Below are positions 34,406 through 43,141 of a DNA stretch of 64,000 bases, one piece after another; within the stretch, counting starts at the first letter, position 1, and each line of letters begins with the position of its first letter. Source of the stretch: Treponema ruminis (GTDB lineage Bacteria; Spirochaetota; Spirochaetia; Treponematales; Treponemataceae); NCBI GenBank assembly GCA_017161305.1, contig CP031518.1, positions 1,116,001 through 1,180,000 on the forward strand. The letters run 5' to 3'. The notes beneath the pieces were generated by a model. The model did not search any database, was not told the DNA's origin, and worked only from the letters and a program-made list of their open reading frames with translations. The position numbers and the translations under genes were made by a program.

Positions 34406-35491
34406 CTAATTCCTAGCTTTCTTTTTGCCGATTCGAACGCCGACTCCAAGCTGAGTGAGGGTGTTTTTGATTGCGTACTCAAGTTCAGTGCGCTGGGGGT
34501 TCATGGGAAGGACGAAGTGGCGGCACTGGTTCCAGGTTTTTGTGTAAAGCTCACCGGCGGCACTTTTTGTGGAAACTTCTTTCTGCCAGTCTGTGAGTGA
34601 TGAAATAAAGTCGTAAACGATGTAGGTGAGGCGCTTTCCAAGGCGGGACTCAGGCTCGGTTTTTACCAGAGAATCCAGTTCCTTAAGGTGAAGCATGTAT
34701 TTTTTCTCGTAGTTTCTGTCTGCATACATGAGGGCACAGGCTGCCGGCTGCAAATACATGAAGATGTCTGCATCCATGGCTGCGCTTACAATTTCATATG
34801 AGTGGCCTGAGTTGATGATTTTCAAAAGTTCTTCGGTGAGGCGGGAAGGCGAGACCGGAGAAAGAAGATGCGCGCTCTTTCGGATTTTGCTCTTGAGCGA
34901 GTGGGGAAGTTTGCAGCCAGTTGTAGCGCTGTACTTTACCGCACGGAGCATGCGTACCGGGTCTTCGACGAAAATGCGGTCGAGAGGAATTACCGGATGA
35001 ATGACCTTCTTTTTGATGTCCTCAACTCCGTTTACATAGTCGATGACCTGTTCCTTGATTGGGTCGTAGTAGAGTGCGTTGAGCGTAAAATCGCGGCGCT
35101 GTACGTCTTCGTCCATGGTGCCGAATGAATTTCCGACCGAGCCTTCGCAGATTGAACGGAATGTTGAAACTTCAAAAATCTTCTGGCCGAAAAAAACATG
35201 AACCAGGCGGAAACGCTTTCCGATTATGCGGGAATTGCGGAAAAGTTTTTTGATTTTGGAAGGTGTTGCCTCTGTAACGATGTCGAAATCTTTTGGTGCT
35301 TTGCCGACGATGAGGTCACGCACGGCACCGCCAACGATATAGGCGTCATAGCCACATTCCCTTAAATGTCTGATAATGTAAAGTGCATCGGGGTCAACTT
35401 TCTTTAATGGTATTTTATGTTCTTCCTTTGTATAAATAACAGCCTTTTTAACTGGCTTACCCCTGCTGTCTGATGAATATCGAATTAACAC
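34406..35491 (-). CDS. pcnB: Poly(A) polymerase / tRNA nucleotidyltransferase family protein
   Basis: A class II nucleotidyltransferase of 361 residues. The signature GGAVRDLIVGKAPKDFDIVT (about residues 52-71) includes the catalytic aspartates DFD. RRDFTLNALYYDP and EDPVRMLRAVKYSA follow as expected. In spirochaetes such proteins are annotated as poly(A) polymerase or CCA-adding enzymes, and the sequence alone does not settle which. GTG at 35491 is the start, supported by a promoter TTGAAC-17-TATTAT that ends 9 nt upstream. The C-terminal tail is basic (RIGKKKARN). Confidence 0.85.
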   Translation of the reverse strand: MLIRYSSDSRGKPVKKAVIYTKEEHKIPLKKVDPDALYIIRHLRECGYDAYIVGGAVRDLIVGKAPKDFDIVTEATPSKIKKLFRNSRIIGKRFRLVHVFFGQKIFEVSTFRSICEGSVGNSFGTMDEDVQRRDFTLNALYYDPIKEQVIDYVNGVEDIKKKVIHPVIPLDRIFVEDPVRMLRAVKYSATTGCKLPHSLKSKIRKSAHLLSPVSPSRLTEELLKIINSGHSYEIVSAAMDADIFMYLQPAACALMYADRNYEKKYMLHLKELDSLVKTEPESRLGKRLTYIVYDFISSLTDWQKEVSTKSAAGELYTKTWNQCRHFVLPMNPQRTELEYAIKNTLTQLGVGVRIGKKKARN

Positions 35492-35500
35492 AATGCAGAT

Positions 35501-35529
35501 ATAATAATGTTTTATCGTCTCTTGTTCAA
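35501..35529 (-). promoter_or_regulatory. Promoter of the pcnB-like gene
   Basis: On the minus strand -35 TTGAAC (35529-35524), 17 nt, -10 TATTAT (35506-35501), then 9 nt to the GTG. The -35 overlaps that of the divergent purC promoter. Confidence 0.6.
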
Positions 35530-35550
35530 CTTAAAAAATAATAATAAAAT
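35522..35550 (+). promoter_or_regulatory. Promoter of purC
   Basis: -35 TTGTTC (35522-35527), 17 nt, -10 TAAAAT (35545-35550). The purC message has a leader of about 20 nt with an AAGGAG site. The -35 shares four bases with that of the divergent pcnB-like gene. Confidence 0.6.
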
Positions 35551-35577
35551 GGACTCACTTTTTGCAAGGAGCAAATT

Positions 35578-36429
35578 ATGAAAAAAATTATCAGCGGAAA
35601 AGTCCGCGAAGTTTATGATCTGGAAGACGGCCGCATGGTCATCGTCACAACTGACCGAATCTCTGCTTTCGACGTAATCCTTCCTACAATGATTACAGAC
35701 AAGGGCAAGGTTTTGAACGCACTTTCAAATTTCTGGTTCGACCTCACAAAGGACATCACAAAGAACCACATGATTTCAAGCAATTTGAAGGACATGCCTG
35801 CTGAATTCCAGAAGAGCGAATACGAAGGCCGCACAATCCTCGTTAAAAAGCTCAAGATGATTCCTTACGAAGTAATCGTCCGCGGCTACATGTTCGGTTC
35901 AATGTACGAGGCCTACAAAAAAGGCGAGCCTTTCCTGGGTCACTCATTCACAAAAAAATACGAGCAGGCAGAAAAACTTGACGAGCCTATCGTAACTCCT
36001 TCAACAAAAGCCGCTGAGGGACACGACATCAACGTTACCCTCGACTACATGAAAAATGACTTGGGCGCAGAGCTCGGAACAAAAATCGAAGAGACAGCCC
36101 TTGCAATCTATAAAAAATGCTACGAGCACGCCGCAAAGAACGGAATCATCATCGCCGACACAAAATTTGAATTCGGTCTTGATGAAAATGGCGACCTCGT
36201 CCTTGCAGATGAAGTCCTCACACCGGACTCAAGCCGCTTCTGGAATGCAGCTGAGTACAAGGTCGGAACAAGCCCTGCAAGCTACGACAAGCAGTTCATC
36301 CGCGACTGGCTCAAGGCAAACAACCTGGCAGGCGACCCGACAATTAAGGAAGTTCCTGCTGACGTCGTTAAAAAGACGAGCGAACTCTATCACGAGTGCG
36401 TCCGCAAGATTACAGGCAAAGACCTTTAA
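35578..36429 (+). CDS. purC: Phosphoribosylaminoimidazole-succinocarboxamide synthase
   Basis: PurC joins aspartate to CAIR in purine synthesis. The 283-residue protein has GKVREVYDL at the N-terminus, TDRISAFDVILP, the substrate region EVIVRGYMFGSMY, and IIADTKFEFG with LVLADEVLTPDSSRFW, all family landmarks. An AAGGAG site lies 7-8 nt before the ATG. It stands alone, away from other pur genes in this window. Confidence 0.96.
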   Translation: MKKIISGKVREVYDLEDGRMVIVTTDRISAFDVILPTMITDKGKVLNALSNFWFDLTKDITKNHMISSNLKDMPAEFQKSEYEGRTILVKKLKMIPYEVIVRGYMFGSMYEAYKKGEPFLGHSFTKKYEQAEKLDEPIVTPSTKAAEGHDINVTLDYMKNDLGAELGTKIEETALAIYKKCYEHAAKNGIIIADTKFEFGLDENGDLVLADEVLTPDSSRFWNAAEYKVGTSPASYDKQFIRDWLKANNLAGDPTIKEVPADVVKKTSELYHECVRKITGKDL

Positions 36430-36465
36430 TAAAAGTTTCTTTATATAGAAATTAAAAAATTCTTA

Positions 36466-36505
36466 AAAAAAGCCCTGAATTCAAGTGAATTTCAGGGCTT
36501 TTTTA
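36466..36505 (+). terminator. Rho-independent terminator after purC
   Basis: GCCCTGAA with flanking A run pairs with TTCAGGGC and a T run. The loop region (TTCAAGTGAA) pairs further with one bulge. Confidence 0.85.
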
Positions 36506-36534
36506 TTGCGTTTCTATTTTTTTTTAAGTATTAT
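36506..36534 (+). promoter_or_regulatory. Promoter of the large lipoprotein gene
   Basis: -35 TTGCGT (36506-36511), 17 nt and -10 TATTAT (36529-36534), then 9 nt to the ATG at 36544. No ribosome-binding site. Confidence 0.5.
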
Positions 36535-36543
36535 ATGTAGAAT

Positions 36544-39500
36544 ATGAGAAAGTTTATTCGTTTTTTAATTTATATTTCAGTCTTATCTTTATTCTCTTTT
36601 TTTCAGGCAGCATGTTCCAATCCGGAGAACGAAACAAGCGAAAAGTCTGACCTTGAGTCAATCTCCATCACCACAGATTCTTTTGAATGTGACAGCCTTT
36701 CACGCTCAGTTTCTCAGGGCGGAATTTACTGCAATAAAAACGTAACTTTTTCAGGAAGCATCAAAAACGCAAGGAACATCAAGGGAGTTTACGCCCAAAT
36801 CAAGAGGCCGGGCGACAGTGACTTCACCGACCTGCAAAAAGCCACCATCAAAAACGATAAATGGACCTGCAACCTTACATTTGAAAACGAAGAATTTCTT
36901 TTAATAAGATTCGTTGCCCTTGACCTCGATTTAAAATCAACGGCCCAGTCAGCAAAAATCATACCTTTGTTTATCAGGGGCAATTCTGACTGCGATTCCC
37001 TCTGGTATATTGACCGGGGAGGCCTTGCAGATTACTGCGACTTAATGCAAAAATCAGAATTAGAAGCAATTGATTTTACGCTTTCAGAAAACAAGGACTT
37101 TGCACAAAACGGCTCATTCACAATCTGCGTAAATACCGACGAAGAAGACCCAATCGAATACAAAAGCATCCAAATCCGTGACGAAAATGGAAATAAAATC
37201 TGCGACATAGACAATTCAAGCAAGGACAAATCCGAGCCCCTTTTTGAAGTAAAGGAAAAGATTTTGACTGATGCTGATGAAAGTCTTGCAAGCGGCAGGC
37301 ACTACCTTCAGGTCTGCTACAATGCAATAGATACAGAAATTGAAGCCGGATATTTCCTCTGGTGGCCGGAGAGCGACTTCCCTCAAATCTCACTTTCAGC
37401 CCCTTACGCCGGTCCTGATACAATCAACCTGCACACAAATGAAGAATTTTCAGTCACCATTTTTGACGACGACATGCTTGACCAGGCCTATTGCCTTCTC
37501 CTTACCAAAGAAGAAGCTGAAAAGTTCAGCGGCGAAATAAAGGCACTTTCTGAAAACCCGGAATCTTTTATCGCCGCCCTCAAAAAAAATGGCCTTGAAG
37601 AAAGCATAAAATTCTTCAAATCAGAAGATGAAGAGCGGGAAACAAAAATTGATTTCACATCTAGCGAAAATCCCCAGGACCTGCATCTTATTGCCGTCGC
37701 ATGGGATAAGGGCCTGCCACGCAAGCTGACTGCAAAAGAAATTGAAATCCATGTAATCGACCAGAGCGTTTCTGCAATCGTAGTTACATCGCCTAAAAAC
37801 AACGAAATTCCTGAAATCTCAAAGTCTTCGGACAGCACAAAATCAATCGTAACAATCAAAGGCAATACAGTCGATGAAATCGGCTGCAAAGTCCTTCAGT
37901 TTGTCTGGGTTGCCGGAAGCGAAAGCGATCAGGAAAAGGCTGAAAAGGCAAAAAAATGGCTCGAAGACTATTCTGAACTTCCTGAAACAGAAAAAATTCC
38001 AAACAAGGACATAAAGCTTTGGAATGTCATGCTCTCAAATCCAAGAAATATCGACGGTTTCTACTATCAGGACTTCAAGTTCAAAGTCGACCTTGCCAAT
38101 GACTTCAACGATGAAAAATTCTGTGACAAATTCTTCCTTATTAAGCTCACAAGAATAGACGGAAAGGCAACTTACTCAGAATACAAAATTCTGGCAGATA
38201 CAGAACTTCCTAATATCACTGATGTAAAATTCTTCCTCACAAAAGAAGAAGACGGATCTTCAAGCCTCACGGCCCAGGTAAAATCAAACAAAAAGCTTCA
38301 GGTAGAAGAGAAGGTGACTTTTGACCTCATTGTTACAGAAGAAGCAGATGAAGAAGTTGGCGAAGAAGTAAAAGAAGATGACTCTGAGCCGGAAACTCAG
38401 GATAAAGAGCAGAAAGAAAAGGAGCCGAAGAAAATTTCACTCCCGCTCGAAAGCTGCATCGACAACACCCTTACATTCAAATTAAATTTCATTCCAGGAA
38501 AGTCAGACATTCCAAACGGAAGCCTCTCATATATTCCTCAGTCTTGTATCGAAAAAATCTCAGAGATAACGGATTTGCTGGGAAATAGCCTTATTTCTCC
38601 TACAGAAAGCGAAGCAAAAGAAAGCGGAATCACAATTGATACCCTTGCTCCGCAAATCACAGGCATGCTGCCTTCAGAAGAAACTGAAAGCGGAAGCAAT
38701 ATCTTCAAGCAGGGCAACAAAATCCTTATCGACTTCAACGAAGCAGTCAAAAAGGCAGAAGGAAAGATTATCCTCCGCCAGTGCAAGAACTGGGCCCTTC
38801 CTCCGGTTCTCAGCGAAAAAGACTTCAAGACGATTACCAGCCTTCTCGACAAGACAGACCGGGAAATTCTTTCACGCCAGGAAAATGGCAGTGACATGAA
38901 GGACAGCGAGCATATCCTAAAGTCAAATTCAAAATACCCAAACGACACCTATCATGGAACCGGTCAGTACATCGGACCTTACAAAAAGACAGTGCAGGGG
39001 CTTTCCCTTTCAGAAGACGGAAAATTCCTCCCGGACCTTTCTGCCAAGTATGTCCTTGATTTCGACATCGACATCTGGGAAACCGATACACCTCATTACT
39101 TTGAAAAGACCTTTGAAAATGGGTTTGCAACCCAGCAAAAATATGACGAGCGTTCTTTTGAATCCCTTACAAACATACTCAAAGTCGTAAATTCAAAGAA
39201 ATATCTCTGTACGGCAGGACAAATCCGCAAAGTTCTCGAAAAAGTTCATTACCATGAAAGAATTCTTGACGTAAATTCAAGTGAAGTTGAGCTTTCAGAA
39301 GACGGAAAGAGCCTGACAGTCACATTCGGAGCCGGTCTTTTGGATTCTTCTGATGATTTGCCGGACGGCCGTGAGTGGGAGCTTGTAATCGAAAAGGGTG
39401 CTTTTGAAGACCTTTCGGGCAATAAATTCGGACTTTCTTCTAAAAATGATGAGATTGTAATCCAAAATTCAAACAATCAGCTTTCATTCTGGTCTGATAA

Positions 39501-40446
39501 GGTTGCAAAACCAGTCGTCCGTGTTGACCGCTACAGCTATGGTCTTGGAATCTGGCAGAGCGACAGAAACGGAAACAAGGCAAACCAGATTATGGCCGAC
39601 AAAACAAACTATCTTCCTCAGTCACATGACAGCATTAAGCCGACAGGCTACGTCCGAACGCGAATCGACTGCCAGACAAGGGGAGCCAAAATCTACTACA
39701 CTGTCAAAGAGCACACAAGCCCTGCAAGAACGACAAATCCGCCTAGCGACAATGAACTTATTGAGGCAAAATCAAATTCATCTTCAGGCAAAGATTCTGT
39801 AGAAAGCGCAGATTCAGAAAATCCGGAAGAAGAAAAGAAAAACTGCTATATCAGCAGTGAAAACAGGATTTTCTACTCTTATTTCACTGACACAGACGAT
39901 TTTACGGATGAAGAAGAGTCTCAGCTAAAGAAATTGGATTCATATTCAGACGCAGAAAACGGCAGCACTGTATCTCCGGTTTTTGCCGTCGGAAACGGAA
40001 AGTACAACCAGTCTTTCAAGGATTATGTAATTTCCCGGGCCGAAAAAGCAGGATTTGAGTCTTCTGATCAGGAAGTTGAGGGCGTTTACCAGACTGTCGT
40101 TCAGTTCGTAAATCCAAAGACCAAGAACGGAAGCAGCGCAACAAGTCCTACAATCGGCCAGAAAGACCTTTCAATCCACGGAATGCTGATTCTCTCAAGC
40201 CTTGAAAATATTTCTCCTTTCCCGCTCAGAAAGCTGCAGAATGGTTCTCCTTATCTGAGACGCTGCTATCGTGAGAACACCAGCAAGGAAAAGAGCAAGA
40301 GCCTGGATTATTACTGGGTCAGCTACGAAGTCCTTACAGACGCTTCATTCTCATTCTATAACTGGAATTCAAGCTATTACGAATGGGCTGAAAACGACGG
40401 TCTCATGAAGGCTGGTGAGTTTACAAGATTCATCGAAAAGGATTAG
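36544..40446 (+). CDS. Large lipoprotein with Ig-like regions, unknown function
   Basis: The 1300-residue protein begins with a lipoprotein signal whose lipobox FQAAC puts the acylated cysteine at about residue 24. The body is rich in beta-strand patterns and recurring IVVTSPKNNEIPE- and ITIDTLAPQI-type segments that look like bacterial Ig-like repeats (proline- and aspartate-rich boundaries). The C-terminal part contains GAKIYYTVKEHTSPARTT, similar to chitobiase-type C-terminal motifs, and low-complexity acidic patches. It is probably anchored in the outer membrane and reaches out of the cell, or into the periplasm. No enzyme motif is evident. It stands alone between purC and metG. Confidence 0.8.
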   Translation: MRKFIRFLIYISVLSLFSFFQAACSNPENETSEKSDLESISITTDSFECDSLSRSVSQGGIYCNKNVTFSGSIKNARNIKGVYAQIKRPGDSDFTDLQKATIKNDKWTCNLTFENEEFLLIRFVALDLDLKSTAQSAKIIPLFIRGNSDCDSLWYIDRGGLADYCDLMQKSELEAIDFTLSENKDFAQNGSFTICVNTDEEDPIEYKSIQIRDENGNKICDIDNSSKDKSEPLFEVKEKILTDADESLASGRHYLQVCYNAIDTEIEAGYFLWWPESDFPQISLSAPYAGPDTINLHTNEEFSVTIFDDDMLDQAYCLLLTKEEAEKFSGEIKALSENPESFIAALKKNGLEESIKFFKSEDEERETKIDFTSSENPQDLHLIAVAWDKGLPRKLTAKEIEIHVIDQSVSAIVVTSPKNNEIPEISKSSDSTKSIVTIKGNTVDEIGCKVLQFVWVAGSESDQEKAEKAKKWLEDYSELPETEKIPNKDIKLWNVMLSNPRNIDGFYYQDFKFKVDLANDFNDEKFCDKFFLIKLTRIDGKATYSEYKILADTELPNITDVKFFLTKEEDGSSSLTAQVKSNKKLQVEEKVTFDLIVTEEADEEVGEEVKEDDSEPETQDKEQKEKEPKKISLPLESCIDNTLTFKLNFIPGKSDIPNGSLSYIPQSCIEKISEITDLLGNSLISPTESEAKESGITIDTLAPQITGMLPSEETESGSNIFKQGNKILIDFNEAVKKAEGKIILRQCKNWALPPVLSEKDFKTITSLLDKTDREILSRQENGSDMKDSEHILKSNSKYPNDTYHGTGQYIGPYKKTVQGLSLSEDGKFLPDLSAKYVLDFDIDIWETDTPHYFEKTFENGFATQQKYDERSFESLTNILKVVNSKKYLCTAGQIRKVLEKVHYHERILDVNSSEVELSEDGKSLTVTFGAGLLDSSDDLPDGREWELVIEKGAFEDLSGNKFGLSSKNDEIVIQNSNNQLSFWSDKVAKPVVRVDRYSYGLGIWQSDRNGNKANQIMADKTNYLPQSHDSIKPTGYVRTRIDCQTRGAKIYYTVKEHTSPARTTNPPSDNELIEAKSNSSSGKDSVESADSENPEEEKKNCYISSENRIFYSYFTDTDDFTDEEESQLKKLDSYSDAENGSTVSPVFAVGNGKYNQSFKDYVISRAEKAGFESSDQEVEGVYQTVVQFVNPKTKNGSSATSPTIGQKDLSIHGMLILSSLENISPFPLRKLQNGSPYLRRCYRENTSKEKSKSLDYYWVSYEVLTDASFSFYNWNSSYYEWAENDGLMKAGEFTRFIEKD

Positions 40447-40484
40447 AAGTTACCTTAATTTTCTTTTCAAGTTTTTCTCATTCA

Positions 40485-40513
40485 TTGTACAAAAAGCCGT
40501 TTTTCATTATAAT
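40485..40513 (+). promoter_or_regulatory. Promoter of metG
   Basis: -35 TTGTAC (40485-40490), 17 nt, -10 TATAAT (40508-40513), then 8 nt to the ATG. No ribosome-binding site, so a leaderless start is likely. Confidence 0.65.
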
Positions 40514-40521
40514 ACTTTCTT

Positions 40522-42852
40522 ATGAACAATATCAAAACTAAACGACTTATCACTTCAGCATTACCTTATGTAAATAATATTCCTCATCTCGGAAACCTGA
40601 TTCAGATGCTTTCTGCTGATGTTTTCGCACGCTTCTGCCGTTCACGCGGATATGAGACTATGTATGTCTGCGGCACAGACGAATACGGCACTGCAACAGA
40701 GACAAAGGCCTTGCAGGAAAAAAAGACTGCCCGCGAGCTTTGTGACTACTACTACGCAATCCACAAGGACATCTACGAGTGGTTCGACATCGCTTTCGAC
40801 AAATTCGGACGCACTTCAAACGAAGAGTGTACTGAAATCACTCAAAGCATCTTCAACGACCTCGACAAAAACGGCTTCATCAAGGAGCACACTTCAAAGC
40901 AGCTTTTCTGTCCTAAGTGCAACATGTTCCTCGCTGACCGCTATGTAGACGGCGAGTGTCCTAAATGCCACGCTCCGGACGCACGAGGCGACCAGTGTGA
41001 CTCATGCGGCACTTTGCTTGACCCGACCCAGCTTTTAAAGCCACGCTGCCACACCTGCGGCTCAACTCCAGAGGTACGCGAGACAAAGCACCTTTACATC
41101 GACCTTCCTTCAATCGCTCCAAAACTTGAGGCATGGATGGAGAAGGCAAGCGTAGAGGGCAAATGGAGCGCAAACGCAATCCAAATGACAAAGGCTTGGA
41201 TTCGCGACGGCCTCAACGAGCGCGCAATCACACGCGACCTCAAGTGGGGTATCCCGGTTCCAAAGGCAGGATACGAAAACAAGGTATTCTACGTCTGGTT
41301 CAACGCACCGATCGGCTACATGTCAATCACAAAACAGCTCGCAGACGAAATGAAGGCAGCCGGAAAGGAAACATTCGACTGGAAAAAATGGTGGCTTCCA
41401 TCTGAATCAAGCGAAAAAATGGACGGGGAAATCAAGCTCTTCCAGTTCATCGGAAAGGACAACATTCCGTTCCACACTGTAGTTTTCCCATGCTCTGAAA
41501 TCGGAACAGGCAAGGACTACACAAAACTCTATCACATGTCTTCAACAGAATTCCTTAACTACGAAGACGGCAAATTCTCAAAATCAAAGGGAGTTGGCGT
41601 ATTCGGTTCTGATGCCAAAGAGTCTGGAATCCCTAGCGACGCATGGCGATTCTACATCTACTACAACCGCCCTGAAAACCAGGACTATCAGTTCACATGG
41701 AAGGATTTCCAGGAAAAATACAACAAGGAACTTATCGGAAACCTGGGTAACCTCGTAAACCGAACCCTTCTTTTCATCAACAAAAACTACTCAGGAAAGA
41801 TTCCGGCTGGAAAGAAGGACGAGGCTCTCTGGGCACAGGTTCTCGAGCACGAGAAAAAGGCAACAGAACACCTTGAATGGGCAGAACTCAAGGACGCATT
41901 CCACGAGATTTTTGCAATTTCCGATATCTGCAACAAGGCTTTCCAGGCAGCAGAGCCATGGAAGGCAGTTAAGACAAACAAGGAAGTCGCTGACAACATC
42001 CTCTACAACCTCGCATACGTAATCAAAGACCTCATGATTATGATTCAGCCTTACTTGCCGAAATACTCACAGGTCGTAGCAGGCTACCTGGGCCACACAA
42101 TCTATGACGCTCACTTCGGAACTCCTGCAAAAGAGGGAAGCCTCACTTGGGAAGACTTGGGCAAAATGGAAGGCCTGGACACAATTTCTGAGACTTCAGT
42201 TTACTTCACACCGCTTGACAACAAGGCAATGGAAGAATTCCGCGCTAAATTCTCTGGCAAGCAGAACGAGAAGAAAGAAGAAAAGCAGCCTAAAAAACAG
42301 GAAAAGAAAGCAGAGCCAAAAGAAGAAAAGCCAGCCCTTACACCTGAGCAGCAGATTGACTTCTTCAACGCAAACATCGAGCTTCGCGTTGCAAAAATTA
42401 CAGACATCAAGCCGAATCCGGATGGAGACAAGCTTTACATCGAGACAATGGACGACGGTTCGGGAACTCCCCGCACAATCCAGTCAGGCCTTCGTAAGTA
42501 TCTTACAGAGGCAGAGCTTCTTGGAAAGCACGTCGTCATCGCGGCAAACCTCGCTCCACGCAAAATGCGCGGCGTTGAAAGCTACGGTATGCTCCTTGCA
42601 GGCGACTACACGGACGAAAACGGCAAGGAATGCGTCGAAGTTTTGGACGCAAGCTGGGCAGCCCCAGGAACAAAAGTCGTTCTTGAGGGAAGCGATGTAA
42701 ACGCAGTTAAGAAGGCTGAGATTTCTGGCGACGAGTTCTTCTCGGTTGCAATCGAGGCTAAGGACGGAATCGTCGGAATCGCAGGCAAAAAACTCCTCGC
42801 TGACGGAAAGGAAATCAAGACGACAAAAGCCCTTAACGGTGAAATCGGCTAA
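40522..42852 (+). CDS. metG: Methionyl-tRNA synthetase with C-terminal tRNA-binding domain
   Basis: MetG loads methionine on its tRNA. Visible are the HIGH-type motif as PHLGN (about residue 21), a zinc domain with two knuckles (CPKCNMFLADRYVDGECPKC, then CDSCG and CHTCG), and the KMSKS-type motif KFSKSKG. The C-terminal 110 residues (from about 660) form an EMAPII/Arc1p-like OB domain (VAKITDIKPNPDGDKLY) that helps tRNA binding; it is joined by a K/E/P-rich linker. The total of 776 residues is typical of this form. Confidence 0.97.
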   Translation: MNNIKTKRLITSALPYVNNIPHLGNLIQMLSADVFARFCRSRGYETMYVCGTDEYGTATETKALQEKKTARELCDYYYAIHKDIYEWFDIAFDKFGRTSNEECTEITQSIFNDLDKNGFIKEHTSKQLFCPKCNMFLADRYVDGECPKCHAPDARGDQCDSCGTLLDPTQLLKPRCHTCGSTPEVRETKHLYIDLPSIAPKLEAWMEKASVEGKWSANAIQMTKAWIRDGLNERAITRDLKWGIPVPKAGYENKVFYVWFNAPIGYMSITKQLADEMKAAGKETFDWKKWWLPSESSEKMDGEIKLFQFIGKDNIPFHTVVFPCSEIGTGKDYTKLYHMSSTEFLNYEDGKFSKSKGVGVFGSDAKESGIPSDAWRFYIYYNRPENQDYQFTWKDFQEKYNKELIGNLGNLVNRTLLFINKNYSGKIPAGKKDEALWAQVLEHEKKATEHLEWAELKDAFHEIFAISDICNKAFQAAEPWKAVKTNKEVADNILYNLAYVIKDLMIMIQPYLPKYSQVVAGYLGHTIYDAHFGTPAKEGSLTWEDLGKMEGLDTISETSVYFTPLDNKAMEEFRAKFSGKQNEKKEEKQPKKQEKKAEPKEEKPALTPEQQIDFFNANIELRVAKITDIKPNPDGDKLYIETMDDGSGTPRTIQSGLRKYLTEAELLGKHVVIAANLAPRKMRGVESYGMLLAGDYTDENGKECVEVLDASWAAPGTKVVLEGSDVNAVKKAEISGDEFFSVAIEAKDGIVGIAGKKLLADGKEIKTTKALNGEIG

Positions 42853-42892
42853 GGTGAAATTAGCAATTAGCAATTATTAATTAACAATAACG

Positions 42893-42940
42893 AAAAAGCC
42901 CCGGCAGTGCAGAGAAATCTGTGCTACCGGGGCTTTTTAT
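42893..42940 (+). terminator. Strong terminator after metG
   Basis: AAAAAGCCCCGG pairs with CCGGGGCTTTTT; the loop holds a smaller inner stem. An AT-rich direct repeat (TTAGCAATTAGCAATTA) lies just before it at 42859-42880. Confidence 0.9.
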
Positions 42941-43026
42941 TTAGCAACAATTACGAAGGTTGCAGAATCATGGGAACCAGGAAGTACCATATTCCTAAGC
43001 ATGGTGTCGTCAGGAATCTTTTCCAT
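42937..43026 (-). pseudogene. Remnant of a phosphatidylinositol-phospholipase C-like gene
   Basis: A minus-strand frame of 29 codons (ATG at 43026, stop at 42937-42939) reads IPDDTMLRNMVLPGSHDSAT, which closely resembles the start of PI-PLC X domains: residues 15-23 LPGSHDSAT include the first catalytic histidine of the family. The frame then breaks into the metG terminator, so only the N-terminal tip of a gene remains. A TAG precedes the ATG. It is too short to work, so I call it a decayed fragment, possibly left after a deletion. Confidence 0.6.
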
Positions 43027-43103
43027 CTATTTAGCATAATTCAGTCCGTCTTCCAAGCTTTCTATGAGAATATTCAATATTTTTAGCGAAAATATTTTGT
43101 TTA

Positions 43104-43132
43104 TTGTTAATTTCCCGGTTTTCCATTAAAAT
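43104..43132 (+). promoter_or_regulatory. Promoter of the phosphatase-methyltransferase fusion gene
   Basis: -35 TTGTTA (43104-43109), 17 nt, -10 TAAAAT (43127-43132), then 9 nt to the ATG at 43142. No ribosome-binding site. Confidence 0.55.
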
Positions 43133-43141
43133 CATGGCACC

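Noticed and set aside
42859-42887. AT-rich direct repeat TTAGCAATTAGCAATTA as a regulatory site
   Set aside because: It directly precedes a strong terminator at the end of metG and looks like simple repetitive DNA; nothing ties it to regulation.
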